Program-made: the position numbers and the translations under genes
The notes under the pieces: model-generated
The model's input: only the letters and a program-made list of their open reading frames with translations
Database searches by the model: none
What the model was told of the DNA's origin: nothing
Shown: piece by piece, positions 22,571-36,588 of the stretch
Layout: each line of letters begins with the position of its first letter
How positions within the stretch are numbered: position 1 is the stretch's first letter
Source of the DNA: Alentia gelatinosa
Taxonomy: Eukaryota > Annelida > Polychaeta > Phyllodocida > Polynoidae
Direction: 5' to 3'
DNA length: 64,000 bases
NCBI GenBank assembly: GCA_950022655.1
Contig: OX465589.1
Coordinates: forward strand, 32,403,970 to 32,467,969

Positions 22571-24329
22571 GGCCTACTTAATTGGTCGCTAGTTTATGCA
22601 GCGACCTTGAAATTGACTGCAATTGTTACTGATAGATTGGCCATCAACCCCTGTCTGTGCTGAGCTCCTCACTCTCAGTCGGATAGATTGACGTGCCGTA
22701 CCGTACGCAGAATTTAACTCACTGTCGCCCAAATTATCATAGCCCAAGACATCTAAGGATGATACGTACCAAATGCGGATATTCACTTCCAGTTAGAATT
22801 CAGCCATGAGACTTTAACACCAGTTAGGGACACATATAACCTACGATCACCTAAAATATGAAGAAAATCGGCCAATTAGATCTAACGATATTCGTGTTTG
22901 AATCTGGTTGTAACAAATGCTGCTCTGGTGGCCAGTGTAGGCCTACTTAATTGGTCGCTAGTTTATGCAGCGACCTTGATATTGACTGCACTTGTTACTG
23001 ATAGATTGGCCATCAACCCCTGTCTGTGCTGAGCTCCTCACTCTCTGTCGAATAGATTGATGGGCCTTACCTTACGCAGAATTTAACTGACTGTCGTCCA
23101 AATTATCATAGCCCAAGACATCTGAGGATGATGCGTACCAAATGCGGAAATTCACTTCCCGTTGGAATATGGCCATGAAACTTTAACACCAGTTAGGGAC
23201 ACATATAACCTACGATCACCTAAAATATGAAGAAAATCGGCCGCTTGGATCTAACGACATTCACGTTTGAATATGGTTGTATCAAATGCTGCTCTGGTGG
23301 CCAGTGTACTGACGCTGGGTGACTATGATAAGAACTAACGTTTTAATTGACAGGTCCTGCCACCTGGTGTATTATGTGAAACCAGGTTCCTCACTACATT
23401 CATAACGCCCTTAACATGCCCTCTTCCTGTCAGACTCAGTGGTCTAGAGGTAGTGTCAGCAAGGGAAACCTATGGTTGAGAGTTCAATCCCCTTCCATGC
23501 AGAGCGGGTTTTTTTTCAAGAGTCATGGGTGAGACAGTTAGGCTGGGTGAGACAGACTCAGGCAGAGTGAGACAGACTCAGGCAGGGTGAGACAGACTCG
23601 GGAAGGGTGAGTTGAGACAGACTCAGGCAGGGTGAGACAGACTCTGGCAGGATGATGAGAGACAGACTCAGGCAGGGTATAAAAGACACGGGCAGGGCGA
23701 GATAGGCTTGGGCAGGGTGATGAGAAACAGACTTGGACAATGTGAGACAGACATGGGCAGGATAATGTGAGACAAACTGGGGCAGGGTGAGACAGAGTCA
23801 GGCAGGGTGAGACAGACTCAGGAAGGGTGAGGTGAGACAGAGTCAGGCAGGGTGAGACAGACTTGGGCAGGGTGATGAGAGACAGACTCAGGCAGGGTAT
23901 GACAGACTTGGGTAGAGCGACATAGACTTGAGCAGAGTGATGAGAGACAGACTGGGGCAGGGTGAGACAGACTCACACAGGATGAGACAGACTCAGACAG
24001 GGTGAGACAGACTCGGGTAGGGTTAGGTAATACAGACTCAGGCAGGGTGAAACAGACTCGGTCAGGGTGAAGGGAGACAGACAGAGGGAGGGTATAACAG
24101 ACATGGGCAGTTTCAGGTTAGACAGACTAGGGTAGGTCGAGACAGACTGGGGCAGGGTAAGTTGAGACAGACTGGGACAGGGTGAGAAAGACATGGGCAG
24201 GATAATGAGAGACAGACTGGGGCAGGGTTAGACAGAGTCAGGCAGGGTGAGACAGACTCGGGAAGGGTGAGACAATCTCGGGCAGGGTGATGAGAGACAG
24301 ACTCAGGGAGGGTATGACAGACTCGGGCA
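22571..24329. repeat. U14 satellite unit, 1759 bp
   Basis: A has the linked pair ttgaaattg/caattg and ggttgtaac. B1 has private cactctctgtcg (about 23040). The minisatellite has cgggtaggg. It follows a B2 unit, as do all ttgaaattg copies. tRNA-like element 23433-23516. Confidence 0.94.
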
Positions 24330-26088
24330 GGCCTACTTAATTGGTCGCTAGTTTATGCAGCGACCTTGATATTGACTGCACTTGTTACTGATAGATTGGC
24401 CATCAACCCCTGTCTGTGCTGAGCTCCTCACTCTCAGTCGGATAGATTGACGTGCCGTACCGTACGCAGAATTTAACTCACTGTCGCCCAAATTATCATA
24501 GCCCAAGACATCTAAGGATGATACGTACCAAATGCGGATATTCACTTCCAGTTAGAATTCAGCCATGAGACTTTAACACCAGTTAGGGACACATATAACC
24601 TACAATCACCTAAAATATGAAGAAAATCGGCCAATTAGATCTAACGATATTCGTGTTTGAATCTGGTTGTAACAAATGCTGCTCTGGTGGCCAGTGTAGG
24701 CCTACTTAATTGGTCGCTAGTTTATGCAGCGACCTTGATATTGACTGCACTTGTTACTGATAGATTGGCCATCAACCCCTGTCTGTGCTGAGCTCCTCAC
24801 TCTCAGTCGAATAGATTGATGGGCCTTACCTTACGCAGAATTTAACTGACTGTCGTCCAAATTATCATAGCCCAAGACATCTGAGGATGATGCGTACCAA
24901 ATGCGGAAATTCACTTCCCGTTGGAATATGGCCATGAAACTTTAACACCAGTTAGGGACACATATAACCTACGATCACCTAAAATATGAAGAAAATCGGC
25001 CGCTTGGATCTAACGACATTCACGTTTGAATATGGTTGTATCAAATGCTGCTCTGGTGGCCAGTGTACTGACGCTGGGTGACTATGATAAGAACTAACGT
25101 TTTAATTGACAGGTCCTGCCACCTGGTGTATTATGTGAAACCAGGTTCCTCACTACATTCATAACGCCCTTAACATGCCCTCTTCCTGTCAGACTCAGTG
25201 GTCTAGAGGTAGTGTCAGCAAGGGAAACCTATGGTTGAGAGTTCAATCCCCTTCCATGCAGAGCGGGTTTTTTTTCAAGAGTCATGGGTGAGACAGTTAG
25301 GCTGGGTGAGACAGACTCAGGCAGAGTGAGACAGACTCAGGCAGGGTGAGACAGACTCGGGAAGGGTGAGTTGAGACAGACTCAGGCAGGGTGAGACAGA
25401 CTCTGGCAGGATGATGAGAGACAGACTCAGGCAGGGTATAAAAGACACGGGCAGGGCGAGATAGGCTTGGGCAGGGTGATGAGAAACAGACTTGGACAAT
25501 GTGAGACAGACATGGGCAGGATAATGTGAGACAAACTGGGGCAGGGTGAGACAGAGTCAGGCAGGGTGAGACAGACTCAGGAAGGGTGAGGTGAGACAGA
25601 GTCAGGCAGGGTGAGACAGACTTGGGCAGGGTGATGAGAGACAGACTCAGGCAGGGTATGACAGACTTGGGTAGAGCGACATAGACTTGAGCAGAGTGAT
25701 GAGAGACAGACTGGGGCAGGGTGAGACAGACTCACACAGGATGAGACAGACTCAGACAGGGTGAGACAGACTCGGGCAGGGTTAGGTAATACAGACTCAG
25801 GCAGGGTGAAACAGACTCGGTCAGGGTGAAGGGAGACAGACAGAGGGAGGGTATAACAGACATGGGCAGTTTCAGGTTAGACAGACTAGGGTAGGTCGAG
25901 ACAGACTGGGGCAGGGTAAGTTGAGACAGACTGGGACAGGGTGAGAAAGACATGGGCAGGATAATGAGAGACAGACTGGGGCAGGGTTAGACAGAGTCAG
26001 GCAGGGTGAGACAGACTCGGGAAGGGTGAGACAATCTCGGGCAGGGTGATGAGAGACAGACTCAGGGAGGGTATGACAGACTCGGGCA
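24330..26088. repeat. U15 satellite unit, 1759 bp
   Basis: A has ctacaatcacc (about 24602), shared only with U27, and ggttgtaac. B is B1. tRNA-like element 25192-25275. Confidence 0.94.
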
Positions 26089-27847
26089 GGCCTACTTAAT
26101 TGGTCGCTAGTTTATGCAGCGACCTTGATATTGACTGCACTTGTTACTGATAGATTGGCCATCAACCCCTGTCTGTGCTGAGCTCCTCACTTTCAGTCGG
26201 ATAGATTGACGTGCCGTACCGTACGCAGAATTTAACTCACTGTCGCCCAAATTATCATAGCCCAAGACATCTAAGGATGATACGTACCAAATGCGGATAT
26301 TCACTTCCAGTTAGAATTCAGCCATGAGACTTTAACACCAGTTAGGGACACATATAACCTACGATCACCTAAAATATGAAGAAAATCGGCCAATTAGATC
26401 TAACGATATTCGTGTTTGAATCTGGTTGTATCAAATGCTGCTCTGGTGGCCAGTGTAGGCCTACTTAATTGGTCGCTAGTTTATGCAGCGACCTTGATAT
26501 TGACTGCACTTGTTACTGATAGATTGGCCATCAACCCCTGTCTGTGCTGAGCTCCTCACTCTCAGTCGAATAGATTGATGGGCCTTACCTTACGCAGAAT
26601 TTAACTGACTGTCGTCCAAATTATCATAGCCCAAGACATCTGAGGATGATGCGTACCAAATGCGGAAATTCACTTCCCGTTGGAATATGGCCATGAAACT
26701 TTAACACCAGTTAGGGACACATATAACCTACGATCACCTAAAATATGAAGAAATTCGGCCGCTTGGATCTAACGACATTCACGTTTGAATATGGTTGTAT
26801 CAAATGCTGCTCTGGTGGCCAGTGTACTGACGCTGGGTGACTATGATAAGAACTAACGTTTTAATTGACAGGTCCTGCCACCTGGTGTATTATGTGAAAC
26901 CAGGTTCCTCACTACATTCATAACGCCCTTAACATGCCCTCTTCCTGTCAGACTCAGTGGTCTAGAGGTAGTGTCAGCAAGGGAAACCTATGGTTGAGAG
27001 TTCAATCCCCTTCCATGCAGAGCGGGTTTTTTTTCAAGAGTCATGGGTGAGACAGTTAGGCTGGGTGAGACAGACTCAGGCAGAGTGAGACAGACTCAGG
27101 CAGGGTGAGACAGACTCGGGAAGGGTGAGTTGAGACAGACTCAGGCAGGGTGAGACAGACTCTGGCAGGATGATGAGAGACAGACTCAGGCAGGGTATAA
27201 AAGACACGGGCAGGGCGAGATAGGCTTGGGCAGGGTGATGAGAAACAGACTTGGACAATGTGAGACAGACATGGGCAGGATAATGTGAGACAAACTGGGG
27301 CAGGGTGAGACAGAGTCAGGCAGGGTGAGACAGACTCAGGAAGGGTGAGGTGAGACAGAGTCAGGCAGGGTGAGACAGACTTGGGCAGGGTGATGAGAGA
27401 CAGACTCAGGCAGGGTATGACAGACTTGGGTAGAGCGACATAGACTTGAGCAGAGTGATGAGAGACAGACTGGGGCAGGGTGAGACAGACTCACACAGGA
27501 TGAGACAGACTCAGACAGGGTGAGACAGACTCGGGCAGGGTTAGGTAATACAGACTCAGGCAGGGTGAAACAGACTCGGTCAGGGTGAAGGGAGACAGAC
27601 AGAGGGAGGGTATAACAGACATGGGCAGTTTCAGGTTAGACAGACTAGGGTAGGTCGAGACAGACTGGGGCAGGGTAAGTTGAGACAGACTGGGACAGGG
27701 TGAGAAAGACATGGGCAGGATAATGAGAGACAGACTGGGGCAGGGTTAGACAGAGTCAGGCAGGGTGAGACAGACTCGGGAAGGGTGAGACAATCTCGGG
27801 CAGGGTGATGAGAGACAGACTCAGGGAGGGTATGACAGACTCGGGCA
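26089..27847. repeat. U16 satellite unit, 1759 bp
   Basis: A has cactttcag, B is B1 with gaaattcgg, and the linker is the common T8 form. tRNA-like element 26951-27034. Confidence 0.94.
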
Positions 27848-29604
27848 GGCCTACTTAATTGGTCGCTAGTTTATGCAGCGACCTTGATATTGACTGCACT
27901 TGTTACTGATAGATTGGCCATCAACCCCTGTCTGTGCTGAGCTCCTCACTCTCAGTCGGATAGATTGACGTGCCGTACCGTACGCAGAATTTAACTCAGT
28001 CGCCCAAATTATCATAGCCCAAGACATCTAAGGATGATACGTACCAAATGCGGATATTCACTTCCAGTTAGAATTCAGCCATGAGACTTTAACACCAGTT
28101 AGGGACACATATAACCTACGATCACCTAAAATATGAAGAAAATCGGCCAATTAGATCTAACGATATTCGTGTTTGAATCTGGTTGTATCAAATGCTGCTC
28201 TGGTGGCCAGTGTAGGCCTACTTAATTGGTCGCTAGTTTATGCAGCGACCTTGATATTGACTGCACTTGTTACTGATAGATTGGCCATCAACCCCTGTCT
28301 GTGCTGAGCTCCTCACTCTCAGTCGAATAGATTGATGGGCCTTACCTTACGCAGAATTTAACTGACTGTCGTCCAAATTATCATAGCCCAAGACATCTGA
28401 GGATGATGCGTACCAAATGCGGAAATTCACTTCCCGTTGGAATATGGCCATGAAACTTTAACACCAGTTAGGGACACATATAACCTACGATCACCTAAAA
28501 TATGAAGAAAATCGGCCGCTTGGATCTAACGACATTCACGTTTGAATATGGTTGTATCAAATGCTGCTCTGGTGGCCAGTGTACTGACGCTGGGTGACTA
28601 TGATAAGAACTAACGTTTTAATTGACAGGTCCTGCCACCTGGTGTATTATGTGAAACCAGGTTCCTCACTACATTCATAACGCCCTTAACATGCCCTCTT
28701 CCTGTCAGACTCAGTGGTCTAGAGGTAGTGTCAGCAAGGGAAACCTATGGTTGAGAGTTCAATCCCCTTCCATGCAGAGCGGGTTTTTTTTCAAGAGTCA
28801 TGGGTGAGACAGTTAGGCTGGGTGAGACAGACTCAGGCAGAGTGAGACAGACTCAGGCAGGGTGAGACAGACTCGGGAAGGGTGAGTTGAGACAGACTCA
28901 GGCAGGGTGAGACAGACTCTGGCAGGATGATGAGAGACAGACTCAGGCAGGGTATAAAAGACACGGGCAGGGCGAGATAGGCTTGGGCAGGGTGATGAGA
29001 AACAGACTTGGACAATGTGAGACAGACATGGGCAGGATAATGTGAGACAAACTGGGGCAGGGTGAGACAGAGTCAGGCAGGGTGAGACAGACTCAGGAAG
29101 GGTGAGGTGAGACAGAGTCAGGCAGGGTGAGACAGACTTGGGCAGGGTGATGAGAGACAGACTCAGGCAGGGTATGACAGACTTGGGTAGAGCGACATAG
29201 ACTTGAGCAGAGTGATGAGAGACAGACTGGGGCAGGGTGAGACAGACTCACACAGGATGAGACAGACTCAGACAGGGTGAGACAGACTCGGGCAGGGTTA
29301 GGTAATACAGACTCAGGCAGGGTGAAACAGACTCGGTCAGGGTGAAGGGAGACAGACAGAGGGAGGGTATAACAGACATGGGCAGTTTCAGGTTAGACAG
29401 ACTAGGGTAGGTCGAGACAGACTGGGGCAGGGTAAGTTGAGACAGACTGGGACAGGGTGAGAAAGACATGGGCAGGATAATGAGAGACAGACTGGGGCAG
29501 GGTTAGACAGAGTCAGGCAGGGTGAGACAGACTCGGGAAGGGTGAGACAATCTCGGGCAGGGTGATGAGAGACAGACTCAGGGAGGGTATGACAGACTCG
29601 AACA
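27848..29604. repeat. U17 satellite unit, 1757 bp
   Basis: 2-bp A deletion (aactcagtcgccc, about 27993), B1, and minisatellite ending ctcgaacagg. tRNA-like element 28708-28791. Confidence 0.94.
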
Positions 29605-31363
29605 GGCCTACTTAATTGGTCGCTAGTTTATGCAGCGACCTTGATATTGACTGCACTTGTTACTGATAGATTGGCCATCAACCCCTGTCTGTGCTGAGCT
29701 CCTCACTTTCAGTCGGATAGATTGACGTGCCGTACCGTACGCAGAATTTAACTCACTGTCGCCCAAATTATCATAGCCCAAGACATCTAAGGATGATACG
29801 TACCAAATGCGGATATTCACTTCCAGTTAGAATTCAGCCATGAGACTTTAACACCAGTTAGGGACACATATAACCTACGATCACCTAAAATATGAAGAAA
29901 ATCGGCCAATTAGATCTAACGATATTCGTGTTTGAATCTGGTTGTATCAAATGCTGCTCTGGTGGCCAGTGTAGGCCTACTTAATTGGTCGCTAGTTTAT
30001 GCAGCGACCTTGATATTGACTGCACTTGTTACTGATAGATTGGCCATCAACCCCTGTCTGTGCTGAGCTCCTCACTCTCAGTCGAATAGATTGATGGGCC
30101 TTACCTTACGCAGAATTTAACTGACTGTCGTCCAAATTATCATAGCCCAAGACATCTGAGGATGATGCGTACCAAATGCGGAAATTCACTTCCCGTTGGA
30201 ATATGGCCATGAAACTTTAACACCAGTTAGGGACACATATAACCTACGATCACCTAAAATATGAAGAAAATCGGCCGCTTGGATCTAACGACATTCACGT
30301 TTGAATATGGTTGTATCAAATGCTGCTCTGGTGGCCAGTGTACTGACGCTGGGTGACTATGATAAGAACTAACGTTTTAATTGACAGGTCCTGCCACCTG
30401 GTGTATTATGTGAAACCAGGTTCCTCACTACATTCATAACGCCCTTAACATGCCCTCTTCCTGTCAGACTCAGTGGTCTAGAGGTAGTGTCAGCAAGGGA
30501 AACCTATGGTTGAGAGTTCAATCCCCTTCCATGCAGAGCGGGTTTTTTTTCAAGAGTCATGGGTGAGACAGTTAGGCTGGGTGAGACAGACTCAGGCAGA
30601 GTGAGACAGACTCAGGCAGGGTGAGACAGACTCGGGAAGGGTGAGTTGAGACAGACTCAGGCAGGGTGAGACAGACTCTGGCAGGATGATGAGAGACAGA
30701 CTCAGGCAGGGTATAAAAGACACGGGCAGGGCGAGATAGGCTTGGGCAGGGTGATGAGAAACAGACTTGGACAATGTGAGACAGACATGGGCAGGATAAT
30801 GTGAGACAAACTGGGGCAGGGTGAGACAGAGTCAGGCAGGGTGAGACAGACTCAGGAAGGGTGAGGTGAGACAGAGTCAGGCAGGGTGAGACAGACTTGG
30901 GCAGGGTGATGAGAGACAGACTCAGGCAGGGTATGACAGACTTGGGTAGAGCGACATAGACTTGAGCAGAGTGATGAGAGACAGACTGGGGCAGGGTGAG
31001 ACAGACTCACACAGGATGAGACAGACTCAGACAGGGTGAGACAGACTCGGGCAGGGTTAGGTAATACAGACTCAGGCAGGGTGAAACAGACTCGGTCAGG
31101 GTGAAGGGAGACAGACAGAGGGAGGGTATAACAGACATGGGCAGTTTCAGGTTAGACAGACTAGGGTAGGTCGAGACAGACTGGGGCAGGGTAAGTTGAG
31201 ACAGACTGGGACAGGGTGAGAAAGACATGGGCAGGATAATGAGAGACAGACTGGGGCAGGGTTAGACAGAGTCAGGCAGGGTGAGACAGACTCGGGAAGG
31301 GTGAGACAATCTCGGGCAGGGTGATGAGAGACAGACTCAGGGAGGGTATGACAGACTCGAACA
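29605..31363. repeat. U18 satellite unit, 1759 bp
   Basis: A has cactttcag, B is B1, and the unit ends ctcgaacagg. tRNA-like element 30467-30550. Confidence 0.94.
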
Positions 31364-33122
31364 GGCCTACTTAATTGGTCGCTAGTTTATGCAGCGACCT
31401 TGATATTGACTGCACTTGTTACTGATAGATTGGCCATCAACCCCTGTCTGTGCTGAGCTCCTCACTTTCAGTCGGATAGATTGACGTGCCGTACCGTACG
31501 CAGAATTTAACTCACTGTCGCCCAAATTATCATAGCCCAAGACATCTAAGGATGATACGTACCAAATGCGGATATTCACTTCCAGTTAGAATTCAGCCAT
31601 GAGACTTTAACACCAGTTAGGGACACATATAACCTACGATCACCTAAAATATGAAGAAAATCGGCCAATTAGATCTAACGATATTCGTGTTTGAATCTGG
31701 TTGTATCAAATGCTGCTCTGGTGGCCAGTGTAGGCCTACTTAATTGGTCGCTAGTTTATGCAGCGACCTTGATATTGACTGCACTTGTTACTGATAGATT
31801 GGCCATCAACCCCTGTCTGTGCTGAGCTCCTCACTCTCAGTCGGATAGATTGACGTGCCGTACCGTACGCAGAATTTAACTGACTGTCGTCCAAATTATC
31901 ATAGCCCAAGACATCTGAGGATGATGCGTACCAAATGCGGAAATTCACTTCCCGTTGGAATATGGCCATGAAACTTTAACACCAGTTAGGGACACATATA
32001 ACCTACGATCACCTAAAATATGAAGAAATTCGGCCGCTTGGATCTAACGACATTCACGTTTGAATATGGTTGTATCAAATGCTGCTCTGGTGGCCAGTGT
32101 ACTGACGCTGGGTGACTATGATAAGAACTAACGTTTTAATTGACAGGTCCTGCCACCTGGTGTATTATGTGAAACCAGGTTCCTCACTACATTCATAACG
32201 CCCTTAACATGCCCTCTTCCTGTCAGACTCAGTGGTCTAGAGGTAGTGTCAGCAAGGGAAACCTATGGTTGAGAGTTCAATCCCCTTCCATGCAGAGCGG
32301 GTTTTTTTTCAAGAGTCATGGGTGAGACAGTTAGGCTGGGTGAGACAGACTCAGGCAGAGTGAGACAGACTCAGGCAGGGTGAGACAGACTCGGGAAGGG
32401 TGAGTTGAGACAGACTCAGGCAGGGTGAGACAGACTCTGGCAGGATGATGAGAGACAGACTCAGGCAGGGTATAAAAGATACGGGCAGGGCGAGATAGGC
32501 TTGGGCAGGGTGATGAGAAACAGACTTGGACAATGTGAGACAGACATGGGCAGGATAATGTGAGACAAACTGGGGCAGGGTGAGACAGAGTCAGGCAGGG
32601 TGAGACAGACTCAGGAAGGGTGAGGTGAGACAGAGTCAGGCAGGGTGAGACAGACTTGGGCAGGGTGATGAGAGACAGACTCAGGCAGGGTATGACAGAC
32701 TTGGGTAGAGCGACATAGACTTGAGCAGAGTGATGAGAGACAGACTGGGGCAGGGTGAGACAGACTCACACAGGATGAGACAGACTCAGACAGGGTGAGA
32801 CAGACTCGGGCAGGGTTAGGTAATACAGACTCAGGCAGGGTGAAACAGACTCGGTCAGGGTGAAGGGAGACAGACAGAGGGAGGGTATAACAGACATGGG
32901 CAGTTTCAGGTTAGACAGACTAGGGTAGGTCGAGACAGACTGGGGCAGGGTAAGTTGAGACAGACTGGGACAGGGTGAGAAAGACATGGGCAGGATAATG
33001 AGAGACAGACTGGGGCAGGGTTAGACAGAGTCAGGCAGGGTGAGACAGACTCGGGAAGGGTGAGACAATCTCGGGCAGGGTGATGAGAGACAGACTCAGG
33101 GAGGGTATGACAGACTCGGGCA
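31364..33122. repeat. U19 satellite unit, 1759 bp, B2 haplotype
   Basis: A has cactttcag, B is B2 with gaaattcgg, and the minisatellite has aaaagatacggg (about 32474), shared only with U21. tRNA-like element 32226-32309. Confidence 0.94.
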
Positions 33123-34881
33123 GGCCTACTTAATTGGTCGCTAGTTTATGCAGCGACCTTGAAATTGACTGCAATTGTTACTGATAGATTGGCCATCAAC
33201 CCCTGTCTGTGCTGAGCTCCTCACTCTCAGTCGGATAGATTGACGTGCCGTACCGTACGCAGAATTTAACTCACTGTCGCCCAAATTATCATAGCCCAAG
33301 ACATCTAAGGATGATACGTACCAAATGCGGATATTCACTTCCAGTTAGAATTCAGCCATGAGACTTTAACACCAGTTAGGGACACATATAACCTACGATC
33401 ACCTAAAATATGAAGAAAATCGGCCAATTAGATCTAACGATATTCGTGTTTGAATCTGGTTGTAACAAATGCTGCTCTGGTGGCCAGTGTAGGCCTACTT
33501 AATTGGTCGCTAGTTTATGCAGCGACCTTGATATTTACTGCACTTGTTACTGATAGATTGGCCATCAACCCCTGTCTGTGCTGAGCTCCTCACTCGCAGT
33601 CGAATAGATTGATGGGCCTTACCTTACGCAGAATTTAACTGACTGTCGTCCAAATTATCATAGCCCAAGACATCTGAGGATGATGCGTACCAAATGCGGA
33701 AATTCACTTCCCGTTGGAATATGGCCATGAAACTTTAACACCAGTTAGGGACACATATAACCTACGATCACCTAAAATATGAAGAAAATCGGCCGCTTGG
33801 ATCTAACGACATTCACGTTTGAATATGGTTGTATCAAATGCTGCTCTGGTGGCCAGTGTACTGACGCTGGGTGACTATGATAAGAACTAACGTTTTAATT
33901 GACAGGTCCTGCCACCTGCTGTATTATGTGAAACCAGGTTCCTCACTACATTCATAACGCCCTTAACATGCCCTCTTCCTGTCAGACTCAGTGGTCTAGA
34001 GGTAGTGTCAGCAAGGGAAACCTATGGTTGAGAGTTCAATCCCCTTCCATGCAGAGCGTTTTTTTTTTCAAGAGTCATGGGTGAGACAGTTAGGCTGGGT
34101 GAGACAGACTCAGGCAGAGTGAGACAGACTCAGGCAGGGTGAGACAGACTCGGGAAGGGTGAGTTGAGACAGACTCAGGCAGGGTGAGACAGACTCTGGC
34201 AGGATGATGAGAGACAGACTCAGGCAGGGTATAAAAGACACGGGCAGGGCGAGATAGGCTTGGGCAGGGTGATGAGAAACAGACTTGGACAATGTGAGAC
34301 AGACATGGGCAGGATAATGTGAGACAAACTGGGGCAGGGTGAGACAGAGTCAGGCAGGGTGAGACAGACTCAGGAAGGGTGAGGTGAGACAGAGTCAGGC
34401 AGGGTGAGACAGACTTGGGCAGGGTGATGAGAGACAGACTCAGGCAGGGTATGACAGACTTGGGTAGAGCGACATAGACTTGAGCAGAGTGATGAGAGAC
34501 AGACTGGGGCAGGGTGAGACAGACTCACACAGGATGAGACAGACTCAGACAGGGTGAGACAGACTCGGGCAGGGTTAGGTAATACAGACTCAGGCAGGGT
34601 GAAACAGACTCGGTCAGGGTGAAGGGAGACAGACAGAGGGAGGGTATAACAGACATGGGCAGTTTCAGGTTAGACAGACTAGGGTAGGTCGAGACAGACT
34701 GGGGCAGGGTAAGTTGAGACAGACTGGGACAGGGTGAGAAAGACATGGGCAGGATAATGAGAGACAGACTGGGGCAGGGTTAGACAGAGTCAGGCAGGGT
34801 GAGACAGACTCGGGAAGGGTGAGACAATCTCGGGCAGGGTGATGAGAGACAGACTCAGGGAGGGTATGACAGACTCGAACA
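33123..34881. repeat. U20 satellite unit, 1759 bp
   Basis: A has ttgaaattg/caattg and ggttgtaac. B1 has cactcgcag and private atatttactg. The linker has cctgctgt, which weakens the linker inverted repeat, and gcgT10. Ends ctcgaacagg. tRNA-like element 33985-34068. Confidence 0.94.
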
Positions 34882-36588
34882 GGCCTACTTAATTGGTCGC
34901 TAGTTTATGCAGCGACCTTGATATTGACTGCACTTGTTACTGATAGATTGGCCATCAACCCCTGTCTGTGCTGAGCTCCTCACTTTCAGTCGGATAGATT
35001 GACGTGCCGTACCGTACGCAGAATTTAACTCACTGTCGCCCAAATTATCATAGCCCAAGACATCTAAGGATGATACGTACCAAATGCGGATATTCACTTC
35101 CAGTTAGAATTCAGCCATGAGACTTTAACACCAGTTAGGGACACATATAACCTACGATCACCTAAAATATGAAGAAAATCGGCCAATTAGATCTAACGAT
35201 ATTCGTGTTTGAATCTGGTTGTATCAAATGCTGCTCTGGTGGCCAGTGTAGGCCTACTTAATTGGTCGCTAGTTTATGCAGCGACCTTGATATTGACTGC
35301 ACTTGTTACTGATAGATTGGCCATCAACCCCTGTCTGTGCTGAGCTCCTCACTCTCAGTCGGATAGATTGACGTGCCGTACCGTACGCAGAATTTAACTG
35401 ACTGTCGTCCAAATTATCATAGCCCAAGACATCTGAGGATGATGCGTACCAAATGCGGAAATTCACTTCCCGTTGGAATATGGCCATGAAACTTTAACAC
35501 CAGTTAGGGACACATATAACCTACGATCACCTAAAATATGAAGAAATTCGGCCGCTTGGATCTAACGACATTCACGTTTGAATATGGTTGTATCAAATGC
35601 TGCTCTGGTGGCCAGTGTACTGACGCTGGGTGACTATGATAAGAACTAACGTTTTAATTGACAGGTCCTGCCACCTGGTGTATTATGTGAAACCAGGTTC
35701 CTCACTACATTCATAACGCCCTTAACATGCCCTCTTCCTGTCAGACTCAGTGGTCTAGAGGTAGTGTCAGCAAGGGAAACCTATGGTTGAGAGTTCAATC
35801 CCCTTCCATGCAGAGCGGGTTTTTTTTCAAGAGTCATGGGTGAGACAGTTAGGCTGGGTGGAAGGGTGAGTTGAGACAGACTCAGGCAGGGTGAGACAGA
35901 CTCTGGCAGGATGATGAGAGACAGACTCAGGCAGGGTATAAAAGATACGGGCAGGGCGAGATAGGCTTGGGCAGGGTGATGAGAAACAGACTTGGACAAT
36001 GTGAGACAGACATGGGCAGGATAATGTGAGACAAACTGGGGCAGGGTGAGACAGAGTCAGGCAGGGTGAGACAGACTCAGGAAGGGTGAGGTGAGACAGA
36101 GTCAGGCAGGGTGAGACAGACTTGGGCAGGGTGATGAGAGACAGACTCAGGCAGGGTATGACAGACTTGGGTAGAGCGACATAGACTTGAGCAGAGTGAT
36201 GAGAGACAGACTGGGGCAGGGTGAGACAGACTCACACAGGATGAGACAGACTCAGACAGGGTGAGACAGACTCGGGCAGGGTTAGGTAATACAGACTCAG
36301 GCAGGGTGAAACAGACTCGGTCAGGGTGAAGGGAGACAGACAGAGGGAGGGTATAACAGACATGGGCAGTTTCAGGTTAGACAGACTAGGGTAGGTCGAG
36401 ACAGACTGGGGCAGGGTAAGTTGAGACAGACTGGGACAGGGTGAGAAAGACATGGGCAGGATAATGAGAGACAGACTGGGGCAGGGTTAGACAGAGTCAG
36501 GCAGGGTGAGACAGACTCGGGAAGGGTGAGACAATCTCGGGCAGGGTGATGAGAGACAGACTCAGGGAGGGTATGACAGACTCGGGCA
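34882..36588. repeat. U21 satellite unit, 1707 bp, 52-bp minisatellite deletion
   Basis: B2 haplotype with aaaagatacggg as in U19. At 35860/35861 ggctgggtg joins gaagggtgag, removing 52 bp (two full monomers plus 12 bp) at the start of the minisatellite. tRNA-like element 35744-35827. Confidence 0.95.
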
